From Sphingobacteriales bacterium (GTDB taxonomy: Bacteria; Bacteroidota; Bacteroidia; Chitinophagales; JADIYW01), in contig CP064984.1 in NCBI GenBank assembly GCA_016699615.1, positions 744,001-808,000 of the forward strand: a stretch of DNA of 64,000 nt, written 5' to 3'. This document shows positions 15,103-25,100 of this stretch, piece after piece. Each line of letters begins with the position of its first letter. Positions within the stretch are counted from its first letter, which is position 1. Under the pieces are notes generated by a model. It saw only the letters and a program-made list of their open reading frames with translations. It made no database searches and was not told the DNA's origin. The translations under genes were made by a program, and so were the position numbers.

Positions 15103-16026
15103 ATGCAAACAAATTCTCAAGATGTATTGAGTACGCCCAATAACAATACAATTTTTATGGTATGGAATTTTAAAAATGGTGTAGATTGTATTGATACTTT
15201 TAAATCTATTTGTGCTTTAGTAATTAATTTGAATAATACAGCGAATACTCGTTTTCCTGACAAAGCAACTAGTGTTGTTTTGGGTATTGGTTTTGATGCA
15301 TGGAAAAAATTAGATTTGTCCAAACCATTGCCAAAAGAGTTTGTAAAATTTGAGGCAATTGAAGGCACGAAACATACTGCGGTTTCTACACCTGGTGATT
15401 TGCATTTCCATATTAGGTCTGAGATAAAAAGTTATTGTATAGATATTGCTCAAAATATTGCTGATGCATTAAATAATGTTGCAGATTGTATAGAAGAAAT
15501 ACATGGTTTTAAATATTGGGATGGCAGAAGTATCTTAGGTTTTGTTGATGGCACCGAAAATCCGAGAGGCGAAGACAGAACATTCTTTGGCATAATTGGC
15601 GATGAAGATAAGACATACAAAGGTGGTAGCTATTTGTTTGTTCAGAAATACAAACATGATATGAATGCTTGGAAAGCTCTTCCAGTACAAGCGCAAGAGA
15701 ATGTAATAGGTAGAACAAAGGCAGATGATATTGAAATGGATGATGATACTAAGCCAAGCAACTCGCATGCTGCATTAGCGAATGTGGGCGATGATTTAAA
15801 AATTGTACGTAATAACTTGCCTTTCGGAAGTATTGCAAACAACAACATGGGTACTTATTTTATTGCCTATGCAAGTAAATTTAGTACAATAAAACTAATG
15901 TTGGAAAATATGTATCTTGGAAATCCAAAAGGAAACTACGATAGAATCTTAGATTTTAGTACAGCCGAAACTGGCACGTTATTTTTTGTACCAACAATAA
16001 ATATGCTAAAACAATTTTCTGAATAG
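15103..16026 (+). CDS. Dyp-type peroxidase
   Basis: This 307-residue haem peroxidase of the DyP family uses H2O2. The signature ILGFVDGTENPRG (GXXDG catalytic Asp) is near residue 150, GGSYLFVQKYKHDMNAW follows, and SHAALANVGDDLKIVRNNLP carries the haem-ligand His region and conserved Arg. I chose ATG 15103 because the upstream open frame from 14977 runs through repeat element H and reads as low-quality hydrophobic sequence. No signal peptide, so it is cytoplasmic or encapsulin-targeted. No encapsulin gene is next to it. Confidence 0.88.
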   Translation: MQTNSQDVLSTPNNNTIFMVWNFKNGVDCIDTFKSICALVINLNNTANTRFPDKATSVVLGIGFDAWKKLDLSKPLPKEFVKFEAIEGTKHTAVSTPGDLHFHIRSEIKSYCIDIAQNIADALNNVADCIEEIHGFKYWDGRSILGFVDGTENPRGEDRTFFGIIGDEDKTYKGGSYLFVQKYKHDMNAWKALPVQAQENVIGRTKADDIEMDDDTKPSNSHAALANVGDDLKIVRNNLPFGSIANNNMGTYFIAYASKFSTIKLMLENMYLGNPKGNYDRILDFSTAETGTLFFVPTINMLKQFSE

Positions 16027-16037
16027 TAAAATATTAT

Positions 16038-17287
16038 TTATCTAATTTGTCCACTGCCTTTTACTATCCATTTTTCTGTAATTAATTTTTCCAAAGCAAA
16101 TGGACCACGTGCAATGATAGTTTTTGTGTAGAAATACCTATCTCCGCTCCTAGTCCAAATACGCCACCATCTGTAAATCTTGTTGATGCATTTGAATACA
16201 CTGCTGCGGCATCTACATCATTTAAAAACAATGTTATTTTTTCTGCATCTTCACTTACAATGGCTTCTGAGTGTTTGGAAGAATATTTTCTAATATGTGA
16301 AATTGCTTCATCAATATTTTCTACACATTTTATAGAACATTTCTGACTTAAATATTCCATTCCAAAGTTTTCTGCTGTTGCTGTTTGTAGATATGGATAA
16401 TTATTTTCTTTCAAAATATTATAAGCCATTTCATCTGCAAATACTTCAACATTAAATTCTAAAAATCCTTGAATGATTTTTGGCAAAAATGCATTGGCAA
16501 TTTTTTTATCAACCAACACAGTATCTAATGCATTACAAACTGATGGTCTGTGCGTTTTAGCATTCACTACAATTTTTGCTGCATTGTCTAAATTTGCTGT
16601 GCTTTCTACATATGTGTGGCAAACACCAGCACCCGTTTCTATAGTAGGAACTTTTGCATTGGCACGCACAAAATCTATTAATTGTTGTGAGCCACGTGGA
16701 ATTATAATATCTACATATTGTACTGCTTCCAATAGTTCTTTTACAAATTTTCTATCTACAGGCAAAAGTTGAACTATGTCTTTGTCTAAATTATTTTTTT
16801 CTAATGCTTGATGTATAATCTGTACTAATACTTCATTTGTGTATTCTGCATCGCTTCCGCCTCTTAAAATTACTGCATTTCCAGAACGTACGCACAATGC
16901 AGCTACATCTATAGTTACATTTGGTCTAGCTTCATATATAACACCTACTACACCTAATGGCACTGTTATTTTCTGAATAGTAAGTCCATTTGCAATTGTA
17001 GTATTGTATAAAATTTTTCCTGACGGATCATCTAATTTTGCAACATCAGCAAGACTTGAAGCTAAATCATTAATTCGAGCATCATTTAACAACAATCTAT
17101 CTTTTTTAGGATCATTGTCATCCATTTTATCAAGATCTTTTTTGTTTTCTGCAATGATATTTTTTGTATTATCAGTTAATAGCTGAGCTAATGTAGCTAA
17201 GAAACTCACTTTCTCTTCATTAGTTATTTTTTTTGCACTTATGCTAGCTGATTGACTTTGTTGTAATATTGGCAATATAGTTTCCAT
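16038..17287 (-). CDS. proA: Gamma-glutamyl phosphate reductase (frameshifted near C-terminus)
   Basis: The enzyme reduces gamma-glutamyl phosphate to glutamate semialdehyde in proline synthesis. The ALDH-fold pattern is clear: VPLGVVGVIYEARPNVTID, GNAVILRGGSDA, the catalytic-Cys loop HRPSVCNALDTVL, and GGVFGLGAEIGISTQK. Two extra bases at about 16110-16121 turn the expected LHARGPFALEKLITEKW into another frame that ends at 16082. Reading the corrected frame gives EKLITEKWIVKGSGQIR and a stop at 16038. No proB lies next to it. The gene is convergent with the Dyp peroxidase gene. Confidence 0.85.
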
Positions 17288-17381
17288 TTACTTACTTATT
17301 ATTTTATGTGTTTATAAATTTAAGTATTATTTGACAATAAAAATTTAAAATACTTATTTAACTTTACTTTACTAATCTATT

Positions 17382-18374
17382 ATGAAACGAATATTTTACT
17401 ATATATTTATAATAATATTTATTATAATAAGTCTAGCATTATTAAAGTATCTAACAATTGGGAAATCAATAAAAAAATATAATATTGATGAATATTTTGC
17501 AAGTAATAACAACAAGCATGATAGTGTACAAATTACATTTTTAGGTACATCTTGTTTTATATTTGAATATCAAAATAAAAAACTAATCACTGATCCGTTT
17601 TTTAGTAATCCTGAGTTTTTAAAAGGCTGTTTTGCAAATACTACTTATCCATCATTAGCTATGTATTTAGACAAATCAGTTTATAATAATCCTGATATGA
17701 TTGTAATATCGCATGGACATTATGACCATTGTTTAGATATAGAAAATTTTCTATCATCAGATAAACAGACAACAATAGTTGCTGAAAAGCATATTACAAA
17801 TGAGATAGCATCGGTACAAAAAAAGTTTAATGTAAGTTTTGATACTGACATGAGCGAAATTTTTAGATATAGTGCTGATAGTACATTTAGAGTATTGCCA
17901 ATAGAAAGTACACATAGTCCACATTTTGCAAAAGTTACTCTGTTTAAAGGAGAATATAATAAACCTTTAGAACAATTTCCAGATAGATTGTATAAATGGA
18001 AACTACATACTTGTCACTCTTATTTAATTGATATTTTAGATAATAATAAAATAGTTTGTAGAGCATTATTTGTATGTGGTAGTTTAAATAACAATAGTAT
18101 TGCTACAATAAAAAATTTATGTGCCAATCATCCAGCTGATTTACTTTTAGGTATTTATTGGAAAGATAAAATTTGTAGTAAAACTTTAGCCAATGCATAT
18201 CATGCTTCAAAGCCTGAGCATGTAATTTTACATCATTGGAATAATTTTTTTAAAGCAACAAATAAAGGCGTAGAAGTGTTGCGCACAGCATCTATAGAAA
18301 AATCAATTAAAAATCAACATGAATTGGGAATACCATCTACGATAATGCTGCCTATGAGTAGTATTATTTTTTAG
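17382..18374 (+). CDS. Membrane-anchored metallo-beta-lactamase-fold hydrolase
   Basis: One N-terminal membrane helix (residues 4-25) precedes a domain with the metal-binding motif ISHGHYDHCLD (HxHxDH) and a later STHSPHF. ITFLGTSCFIFEY and KLITDPFF are the usual beginning of UlaG/NAPE-PLD-like hydrolases. HVILHHWNNFF near the end supplies another His. The substrate is unknown. The last 11 bases overlap the convergent glycosyltransferase gene. Confidence 0.75.
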   Translation: MKRIFYYIFIIIFIIISLALLKYLTIGKSIKKYNIDEYFASNNNKHDSVQITFLGTSCFIFEYQNKKLITDPFFSNPEFLKGCFANTTYPSLAMYLDKSVYNNPDMIVISHGHYDHCLDIENFLSSDKQTTIVAEKHITNEIASVQKKFNVSFDTDMSEIFRYSADSTFRVLPIESTHSPHFAKVTLFKGEYNKPLEQFPDRLYKWKLHTCHSYLIDILDNNKIVCRALFVCGSLNNNSIATIKNLCANHPADLLLGIYWKDKICSKTLANAYHASKPEHVILHHWNNFFKATNKGVEVLRTASIEKSIKNQHELGIPSTIMLPMSSIIF

Positions 18375-19299
18375 GCTTTTCGATATTGCTTTCTTTAACA
18401 ATATACTGTGGTCTATTTTTTACATTATCTAAAATACGTGCAATGTATTCACCAATAATTCCAATACAAATTAGCTGAATGCCACCTAAAAACAAAACAC
18501 TCAACATGATGGACGACCAACCTTGTATCGTATTTTGATTTGCATATTTTTGGTACAATGTATATATTATTATTACAAAAGCAAACAAAGAAACTGCAAA
18601 TCCTAAGTAAGTCGCCAAACGTAATGGTGTGTTGGAAAATGAAACAATGCCATCGTATGCAAATTGAAACATCTTTGCATATGAATAATTGGTAGAACCA
18701 CTATGCCTTCCCATTCTTTCGTATGGAACACCTGTTTGTTTGAATCCTGCCCAAGCAATTTGTCCTCTCAAAAATTTATTATGTTCAGGCATACTACATA
18801 TTACATCTCTTATTTGTTGTGTAATAATTCTATAATCGCCTGTATCAACTGGAATGTACACATCAGACATCTGATTGATGAATCTATAGAATGATTTTGC
18901 TGTAAATAATTTCAACCAAGTTTCATCTTTTCTATATGTTCGTTGTGCGTACACTACGTCGTAGCCTTCCTTTATTTTATGATATAAATTTTTGATTAAT
19001 GCTGGTGGATCTTGTAAATCTGCATCTATAATGACAATATAATTTCCTGTAGCATATTCTAAACCAGCGAAAACAGAAAGTTGGTGTCCAAAATTCTTAC
19101 TAAAATCTAGATATTTTATATATGAATGTTGTGTTGCTAATTCTTTTATAATATTAATTGATTGGTCTGTGCTGCCATCATTAACAAATACTATTTCAAA
19201 TTCTACCTCAATATTTCTTAATACATCACATAATTCTTGATGCAAAGGAATAATATTGCCTTCTTCGTTGTGTACTGGAACTACAACAGAAATCTCCAT
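18364..19299 (-). CDS. Glycosyltransferase family 2, polyprenyl-phosphate sugar transferase type
   Basis: The 311 residues show GT-A motifs: ISVVVPVHNEEGNI, VNDGSTDQS, IDADLQDPPALI and VYAQRTYRKDETW. Two C-terminal membrane helices follow (about 230-255 and 265-290). This is the GtrB/DPM1-like layout, which loads a sugar onto polyprenyl phosphate at the cytoplasmic face. The acceptor pathway cannot be read from the neighbours. A -7 box lies only 4 bases before its start. Confidence 0.85.
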   Translation of the reverse strand: MEISVVVPVHNEEGNIIPLHQELCDVLRNIEVEFEIVFVNDGSTDQSINIIKELATQHSYIKYLDFSKNFGHQLSVFAGLEYATGNYIVIIDADLQDPPALIKNLYHKIKEGYDVVYAQRTYRKDETWLKLFTAKSFYRFINQMSDVYIPVDTGDYRIITQQIRDVICSMPEHNKFLRGQIAWAGFKQTGVPYERMGRHSGSTNYSYAKMFQFAYDGIVSFSNTPLRLATYLGFAVSLFAFVIIIYTLYQKYANQNTIQGWSSIMLSVLFLGGIQLICIGIIGEYIARILDNVKNRPQYIVKESNIEKPKK

Positions 19300-19303
19300 T
19301 TTG

Positions 19304-19311
19304 CAAAATTA
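19304..19311 (-). promoter_or_regulatory. Promoter -7 box for the GT2 gene
   Basis: On the minus strand this reads TAATTTTG, an exact TAnnTTTG box, ending 4 bases before the ATG (19297-19299). A start point 5-7 bases downstream would put transcription at or almost at the start codon, so the mRNA may be leaderless. Confidence 0.5.
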
Positions 19312-19391
19312 CAAAAAAATACACAATCTACATTAATAGTAATTTAATATACAGCATGAAACATTATTAGTTAATCTATGTTAAAGTAGGA

Positions 19392-21776
19392 ATGAAAAAA
19401 ATTCAATACACATTATTATTATTTTTTATTTTCAATATAGCACAAGCACAGAATGGAATTATACAAGGAAGAGTTTATGATGAAATCAATAATGAACCAA
19501 TAATTGGGGCAAATATTGTAATACAAAATTCTGAATATGGTGCAGTTTCTGATATTAATGGAGATTATGTAATTGAAAATATAAACCATGGTTTTTACAA
19601 TATTGCAGTAAGCTATATTGGATATAAAACAGAAATAAAAGTAGAAATTGAAGTCAGCAATGCCAAACCTGTAACTGTAAATTTTGCATTGGTAGAAGAT
19701 AAAACATTAATAGATTCTGTTGTAATCATTGCAAATCCTTTTGAGCGAAAATCAGAAACACCACTTTCTCTCTCAAGCATTGGAATCAATGAAATACAAC
19801 GCAACCCAGGTGGGAATAGAGATATTTCTAGAACAATTAAAAATTTGCCTGGAGTTGCTTCTGGATTTGGGTTTAGAAATGATTTATTGGTACGTGGTGG
19901 TGCGCCCAATGAAAATAGATTTTATTTAGATGATATTGAAATACCAACCATTAACCATTTTCAAACTCAAGGTGCAAGTGGTGGAAGCAATGGATTGCTT
20001 AATGTAGATTTTATTAACAATGCAGACTTTTATACTGGAGCATTTCCAGCAAACAGAGGCAATGCAATGAGTTCTGTATTACAACTTACACAAAAAGAAG
20101 GTAGAAAAGATAGAGTTGGATTTACATTTACTTTAGGTGCTAGCGAAGCCGGCATTACACTTGAAGGTCCATTGAGCAATAAGAAAAAAACAACCTTTTT
20201 ATTAAACAGTAGATATTCTTACTTACAAGGTTTATTTAAAGTATTTGGTTTGCCATTTTTACCCACATATTCTGATGTACAATTTAAGGTGAATCATAAA
20301 TTTAATAATAAAAATGATTTGACAATTTTGGGTGTAGGTGCATTTGATAAATTGAGATTAAATTTAAAAGAAAACGAAACACAAGAACAAAGATATTTAC
20401 TAAGAGTAATTCCTTTACAAAATCAATGGAACTACACTATTGGTTTACGTTATAGATATTTTTTAGAAAACAGCTATATGGTTTTTGTTGCAAGCAGAAG
20501 TATGTTTAGCAACAACATTTATAAATTTAAAAATAACAATGATATTGATGGTAAAATATATGACCTAAACTCAACTGAAGCAGAAAATAAATTTAGATTT
20601 GAGCATACTATCAGAAAAAAAGGATACAAAATAAATTACGGAATCAATTATGAGTTAGCAAAGTATACAACTACAACAGAAAATACTTTTGCCATACAAG
20701 ATTCTATTTTTAATAGTAAATATAGCTCAAAACTATTTTTGAATAAATATGGATTTTTTGTACAAGTAAGTAAAAGTTTTGTAGATGAAAAACTTTCATT
20801 ATCTCTTGGCGTCCGTGCTGATGGTAATGCTTACAATAAAAATATGGCTAATTTATTCAATCAATTTTCTCCAAGATTTTCTGCATCATATGCATTCAAT
20901 AGTATATTTAGCATAGCCTACAATGTAGGTTTATACTACCAACTACCAAGCTACACAACATTAGGTTACAGAGACAATAATAATGTATTAGTCAATCAAC
21001 CAAATTTAAAATACATCAGAAATTTACAAAATGTATTAGGAGTTGCAGCCACCTTAAAATCAAATACAAAAATATCATTGGAAGGATTTTATAAATTATA
21101 TTCTAATTATCCGATGCTAACAAACAAAGGAATTTCTTTGGCAAACTTAGGTGGTGATTTTGGTTGGGTAGGCGACGAACCAGCTACATCAACATCAAAA
21201 GGAAAAACGTATGGTCTTGAGTTTGCTGTGCAACAAAAATTATGGAAAGGTGTATTCGGAATTTTATCTTATACATGGTATAGAAGCTTTTTCACAAACA
21301 ATGCCAATCAATATATTTCAAGTAGCTGGGACAGCAGACATGTGCTTAGTTTAACAGCAGGTTACAAATTTAAACGAAACTGGGAAATTGGAATTCGATG
21401 GTCAATACAAGGTGGCTTGCCATACACACCATACGACACAACTAATATTGCACTAAAAACAGTTTGGGATGCAACAAATGGCAATCCATTATTAGATTAT
21501 AATAGATTAAATACCGAACGTACCAAAGCTATACATGGAATGAATTTGAGAGTTGATAAAAAATGGTTCTTTAAGAAATGGAATCTAAATTTATATTTAG
21601 ATATACAAAATTTATATGCAAGCAAGCAACCTAGTCCACCAAATTTAGATGTAGTTAGAGATGCGAATGACAATCCTATTTCTGATCCAAATGATGCTAA
21701 CAAATATCAAATAATATACTTAAATAATAACAGTGGCAACATCATTCCATCAATTGGAATAGTTGTTGAATTTTAG
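19392..21776 (+). CDS. TonB-dependent outer-membrane receptor
   Basis: A signal peptide (MKKIQYTLLLFFIFNIAQAQ) is followed by a CarboxypepD-reg-like domain (GIIQGRVYDEINNEPIIGAN, residues 23-105). Next is a plug domain (RDISRTIKNLPGVASGFG, LLVRGGAPNENRFYLDDIEI) and a beta-barrel to residue 794 ending in an aromatic strand (IPSIGIVVEF). It takes up an unidentified ligand with TonB energy. No SusD partner is adjacent, so it is a lone receptor. Its 3' end overlaps the convergent gene by 27 bases. Confidence 0.9.
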   Translation: MKKIQYTLLLFFIFNIAQAQNGIIQGRVYDEINNEPIIGANIVIQNSEYGAVSDINGDYVIENINHGFYNIAVSYIGYKTEIKVEIEVSNAKPVTVNFALVEDKTLIDSVVIIANPFERKSETPLSLSSIGINEIQRNPGGNRDISRTIKNLPGVASGFGFRNDLLVRGGAPNENRFYLDDIEIPTINHFQTQGASGGSNGLLNVDFINNADFYTGAFPANRGNAMSSVLQLTQKEGRKDRVGFTFTLGASEAGITLEGPLSNKKKTTFLLNSRYSYLQGLFKVFGLPFLPTYSDVQFKVNHKFNNKNDLTILGVGAFDKLRLNLKENETQEQRYLLRVIPLQNQWNYTIGLRYRYFLENSYMVFVASRSMFSNNIYKFKNNNDIDGKIYDLNSTEAENKFRFEHTIRKKGYKINYGINYELAKYTTTTENTFAIQDSIFNSKYSSKLFLNKYGFFVQVSKSFVDEKLSLSLGVRADGNAYNKNMANLFNQFSPRFSASYAFNSIFSIAYNVGLYYQLPSYTTLGYRDNNNVLVNQPNLKYIRNLQNVLGVAATLKSNTKISLEGFYKLYSNYPMLTNKGISLANLGGDFGWVGDEPATSTSKGKTYGLEFAVQQKLWKGVFGILSYTWYRSFFTNNANQYISSSWDSRHVLSLTAGYKFKRNWEIGIRWSIQGGLPYTPYDTTNIALKTVWDATNGNPLLDYNRLNTERTKAIHGMNLRVDKKWFFKKWNLNLYLDIQNLYASKQPSPPNLDVVRDANDNPISDPNDANKYQIIYLNNNSGNIIPSIGIVVEF

Positions 21777-22694
21777 TAATTGTATAATTGAGTCAGTTCT
21801 TTGTTCACGTGCAGGAACTAATGTGTGATAATATGTATCTAAAAATGCATTATCTGGATAACAGAACATTTTTGGTGTGCCTAAAATTTTTATATTCCTA
21901 AGTTGTATTTCTTGATATAATTGTTCTCTAATTTCTTTATTATTAAAATAAGAACTAACTTGATATGATGGCGGCAATACCATAAATCTAATGTTTTTGT
22001 CAATACACTTTTTATTAAAATAATCTAAATATTCTAAGGATGACATATCAATTGTATATGGAATTTTGGGTACAGGAATTACTTTATTACCTTCAATACC
22101 TTCGTGTGACACCAAATCTCCGTATTGATTAAATCCACTTCTAGTATATATACTATTTGTTTTTCTTTTTTTATTAGAAAAGAAGCCTAAGTATTTATCA
22201 TGCAAATAGCGTGGCAAATATTTTATTATTGCCCATCTTTGTTTGTTATTAATTATCTTCCAACCATTCGGATAGATTTCCAATAATGTATATAACAACT
22301 CTAGCTGACCATTGGCAGATGATAAATTAAATTCCCAAAAATTTTCATACTCAGGCGATAAAATAATAATATCATTTTCTTTTGCAAATGAGAATGTATT
22401 TTCTAAATCGAATTTCATACCAAATCCTGCATGAATTGCTAAATTATAAGCTGCAATTTTCAAACTATCAGAAATTCTTTTTGTGTTGATACTAAATATT
22501 GCATTTGAGCCACCTACAAACCAAATAACAGAAGTATCTTCATTATGCTTTGAAATGCTGTCAGCTATTATTTTTTTATCTTCTAATGCAAACAAAATAT
22601 TCTGTCTGTCATTTATAGGCAATTTTATTCCAATTATAATGATTGCAAAAAACAACAACAAATACAATAATATTTTAAATATAAATTTTTTCAT
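21750..22694 (-). CDS. Membrane-anchored SGNH-like partner of the MBOAT acyltransferase
   Basis: The 314 residues have an N-terminal membrane helix (FKILLYLLLFFAIIIIGI). VIWFVGGSNAIFSINTKRI resembles the GDS-like block I (here GGSNA) of SGNH-type proteins found beside MBOAT acyltransferases, and DTYYHTLVPAREQRTD near the end resembles the D..H block. It starts exactly at the end of the MBOAT gene (shared base 22694). Together they probably acylate a surface polymer. The SGNH assignment is a weak inference from motif spacing and position. Confidence 0.55.
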   Translation of the reverse strand: MKKFIFKILLYLLLFFAIIIIGIKLPINDRQNILFALEDKKIIADSISKHNEDTSVIWFVGGSNAIFSINTKRISDSLKIAAYNLAIHAGFGMKFDLENTFSFAKENDIIILSPEYENFWEFNLSSANGQLELLYTLLEIYPNGWKIINNKQRWAIIKYLPRYLHDKYLGFFSNKKRKTNSIYTRSGFNQYGDLVSHEGIEGNKVIPVPKIPYTIDMSSLEYLDYFNKKCIDKNIRFMVLPPSYQVSSYFNNKEIREQLYQEIQLRNIKILGTPKMFCYPDNAFLDTYYHTLVPAREQRTDSIIQLLKFNNYSN

Positions 22695-24127
22695 TAGAAT
22701 TGAAAATATATAAATTGTCGATTATCAAATATTCCGAATGCAATAATTAAAAATGTCATGATAAAATAAATACTCCACCTTACTACAGTATTTTTTTGTT
22801 TTATCCAATTACTCCAAGAAATCTTATTTATATTTTTATCTACATAGAATAATATACAAAGCGACAATCCTAAAACAAAGAAATCAATAGGTGAAAATTT
22901 ATTTAATTTCAAATAGATGATTCCTTTAAAAATATATTGAATTGGTTGTTGTATTCCATCAAACAAATGCATAATAATATATTTTGCATCTTGAATAGAT
23001 GATGCTCTAAAGAAAATCCATGTAAATGTTACCAACAAGAATGTAGTAAAAACTGCAAATGCAGATTTTATTTTTGTTGACTTTTTTTGTTTATTCTTAA
23101 AAAAGACATTAGACAATATCAAATAAATGCCATGGATGCAACCCCAAGCTATAAAAGTCCAATTTGCACCATGCCAAAATCCACTAATCAAAAATACAAG
23201 CATAAGGTTTCTATACCATTTGAATGTTGTTGTTCTATTGCCACCTAGTGGAATGTATAGGTAATCTCTAAACCACGTTGATAATGAAATATGCCATCTG
23301 CTCCAAAACTCTGCAATAGATTTACTGAAATATGGTGCATTAAAATTCTTCATCAAATTGATGCCCATAGTACGTGCTGTACCAATAGCAATATCTGTAT
23401 AACCAGAAAAATCGCAATAAATTTGAATTGAGAATGCCAGTGTTGCAATAATTAAAGGCAATCCTGTAAAGTATTCTGGTTTTAAAAATGCTGGGTCAGC
23501 TATCAATGCCATTCTATCTGCAATAATAGTTTTCTTAAACATGCCCCAAAGAATTAATCTTAATCCACTTACTATTCTATCATAATTAAATTGGTGCTTT
23601 TGATGCAATTGGTATAAAATATTTTGTGGTCTCTCTATTGGTCCAGCTACTAATTGTGGATAGAACATTACATATAATGCATAATATCCAAAATGTCTTT
23701 CTGCCTTTTGCTTTTTTCTATACACTTCTATTGTGTAGCTCATTGCCTGAAAAGTATGAAATGACAAGCCTATTGGCAATAGAATTGTGAGTATTGAGAA
23801 ATGCTTTCCTGTAGGTAATAATTGATTGATGTTTTCTATAAAAAAATTATAATACTTAAAATATGCAAGCACACCAATATTTGCACATAAACTCAATATC
23901 AGATAATATTTCCGCTTTTTACCTTCACTTTGTTCTATCAAAATTCCAGCAAAATAATCTATCACAATCGTGAACAATAAGATTAGAACATAGATTGGAA
24001 TGAATGCCATATAAAATACACAACTTGCCAACAACACTAGTAACCATCTAAATTTGTGTGGTGTAATGTAGTATGCAATAGATACTATTGGAAAAAAAAG
24101 CAAAAACTCGATGGAGTTAAACAGCAT
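22694..24127 (-). CDS. MBOAT family O-acyltransferase (AlgI-like)
   Basis: The 477 residues have about ten membrane helices and the AlgI/DltB-type signatures FWSRWHISLSTWFRDYLYIP (MBOAT core) and FLISGFWHGANWTFIAWG (catalytic His in WHG). GLSFHTFQAMSYTIEVYRKK and MFYPQLVAGPIERP are also family hallmarks. It moves an acyl group across the membrane onto an extracytoplasmic acceptor, with the next gene as the likely second component. Confidence 0.9.
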   Translation of the reverse strand: MLFNSIEFLLFFPIVSIAYYITPHKFRWLLVLLASCVFYMAFIPIYVLILLFTIVIDYFAGILIEQSEGKKRKYYLILSLCANIGVLAYFKYYNFFIENINQLLPTGKHFSILTILLPIGLSFHTFQAMSYTIEVYRKKQKAERHFGYYALYVMFYPQLVAGPIERPQNILYQLHQKHQFNYDRIVSGLRLILWGMFKKTIIADRMALIADPAFLKPEYFTGLPLIIATLAFSIQIYCDFSGYTDIAIGTARTMGINLMKNFNAPYFSKSIAEFWSRWHISLSTWFRDYLYIPLGGNRTTTFKWYRNLMLVFLISGFWHGANWTFIAWGCIHGIYLILSNVFFKNKQKKSTKIKSAFAVFTTFLLVTFTWIFFRASSIQDAKYIIMHLFDGIQQPIQYIFKGIIYLKLNKFSPIDFFVLGLSLCILFYVDKNINKISWSNWIKQKNTVVRWSIYFIMTFLIIAFGIFDNRQFIYFQF

Positions 24128-24143
24128 TCATATATATTTCTGA

Positions 24144-24151
24144 CAAATGTA
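24144..24151 (-). promoter_or_regulatory. Promoter -7 box for the MBOAT operon
   Basis: The minus strand reads TACATTTG, an exact TAnnTTTG box, about 17 bases before the MBOAT start codon. It lies in the 61-base divergent gap shared with the ABC transporter gene. Confidence 0.5.
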
Positions 24152-24188
24152 ACGAACTTCGATTAATTTTTTAAACTATATTCGTGTT

Positions 24189-25100
24189 ATGTTTCTACAA
24201 ATTGAAAATGTAACAAAGTCATTTGAAAATAAGCTAGCACTTAACAATATATCATTCCAAATTGAACAAGGAAAGATTTATGGATTGCTTGGGCCAAATG
24301 GTGCCGGAAAAACAACTTTAATTAGAATAATTACACAGATTTTTTTTCCTGACAGTGGCCGAATAACTATACATAACGAAACACTTGCTCCATCACATTT
24401 GAACAGTATTGGGTACATGCCTGAAGAACGTGGGCTATATAAAAAAATGAAAGTTGGCGAACATCTTGAGTATTTTGCAAAACTTAGAAAACTAAACAAA
24501 CAAACATATAAGCAGCAAATAGATTATTATATTCAAAAGTTTGATATCAGCACATGGCTTAATAAAGAAATATCTGATTTATCAAAAGGTATGCAACAGA
24601 AAGTGCAATTTATTGCTACGCTAATTCATCAACCAAAATTATTAATTCTTGATGAGCCATTTTCAGGATTAGATCCAATTAATTCAGAAATTATAAAACA
24701 AGAAATTTTAGAACTTAATCAACAAGGAACAACGATTATTTTTTCTACACATAGAATGGAAAATGTAGAAGAAATCTGCAATGATATTATTCTCATCAAT
24801 CAAGGCAATATTATTTTGGAAGGCAATGTAAGTGACATTAAACAAAAATTTAAAAAAAATGTCTATAAAATTAGAATAAACAAAACAATTGAGTTATTGC
24901 ATAAATTGGAAAACATACATATTGAAAACACAAAAGACAAAGACATATATATAAAGTTGACAGATAATCAAAACATTACTCATGTTATCAAACAACTTTT
25001 GCAACATGAAATTGAAATAGAAGAAATTCATGAAATATTACCAAGTATTCATGAAATATTTATCAATCAAGTCAATAAAAATAAAATAAATGCTGAATAA
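24189..25100 (+). CDS. ABC transporter ATP-binding protein (NatA-type)
   Basis: The 303 residues have Walker A GLLGPNGAGKTTLIRI, Q-loop, signature ISDLSKGMQQKVQFIATL, Walker B KLLILDEPFSGLDP and the H-loop STHRMENVEE. The C-terminal DUF4162-like segment after residue 220 is typical of NatA-type exporters. It overlaps the permease start by 11 bases. It powers efflux with the permease; the substrate (Na+, lipid or drug) cannot be told from sequence. Confidence 0.9.
   Translation: MFLQIENVTKSFENKLALNNISFQIEQGKIYGLLGPNGAGKTTLIRIITQIFFPDSGRITIHNETLAPSHLNSIGYMPEERGLYKKMKVGEHLEYFAKLRKLNKQTYKQQIDYYIQKFDISTWLNKEISDLSKGMQQKVQFIATLIHQPKLLILDEPFSGLDPINSEIIKQEILELNQQGTTIIFSTHRMENVEEICNDIILINQGNIILEGNVSDIKQKFKKNVYKIRINKTIELLHKLENIHIENTKDKDIYIKLTDNQNITHVIKQLLQHEIEIEEIHEILPSIHEIFINQVNKNKINAE

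Noticed and set aside
15103..16026. Encapsulin-associated Dyp system
   Set aside because: No encapsulin gene is next to the Dyp peroxidase, and I could not see a cargo-loading tail with confidence.
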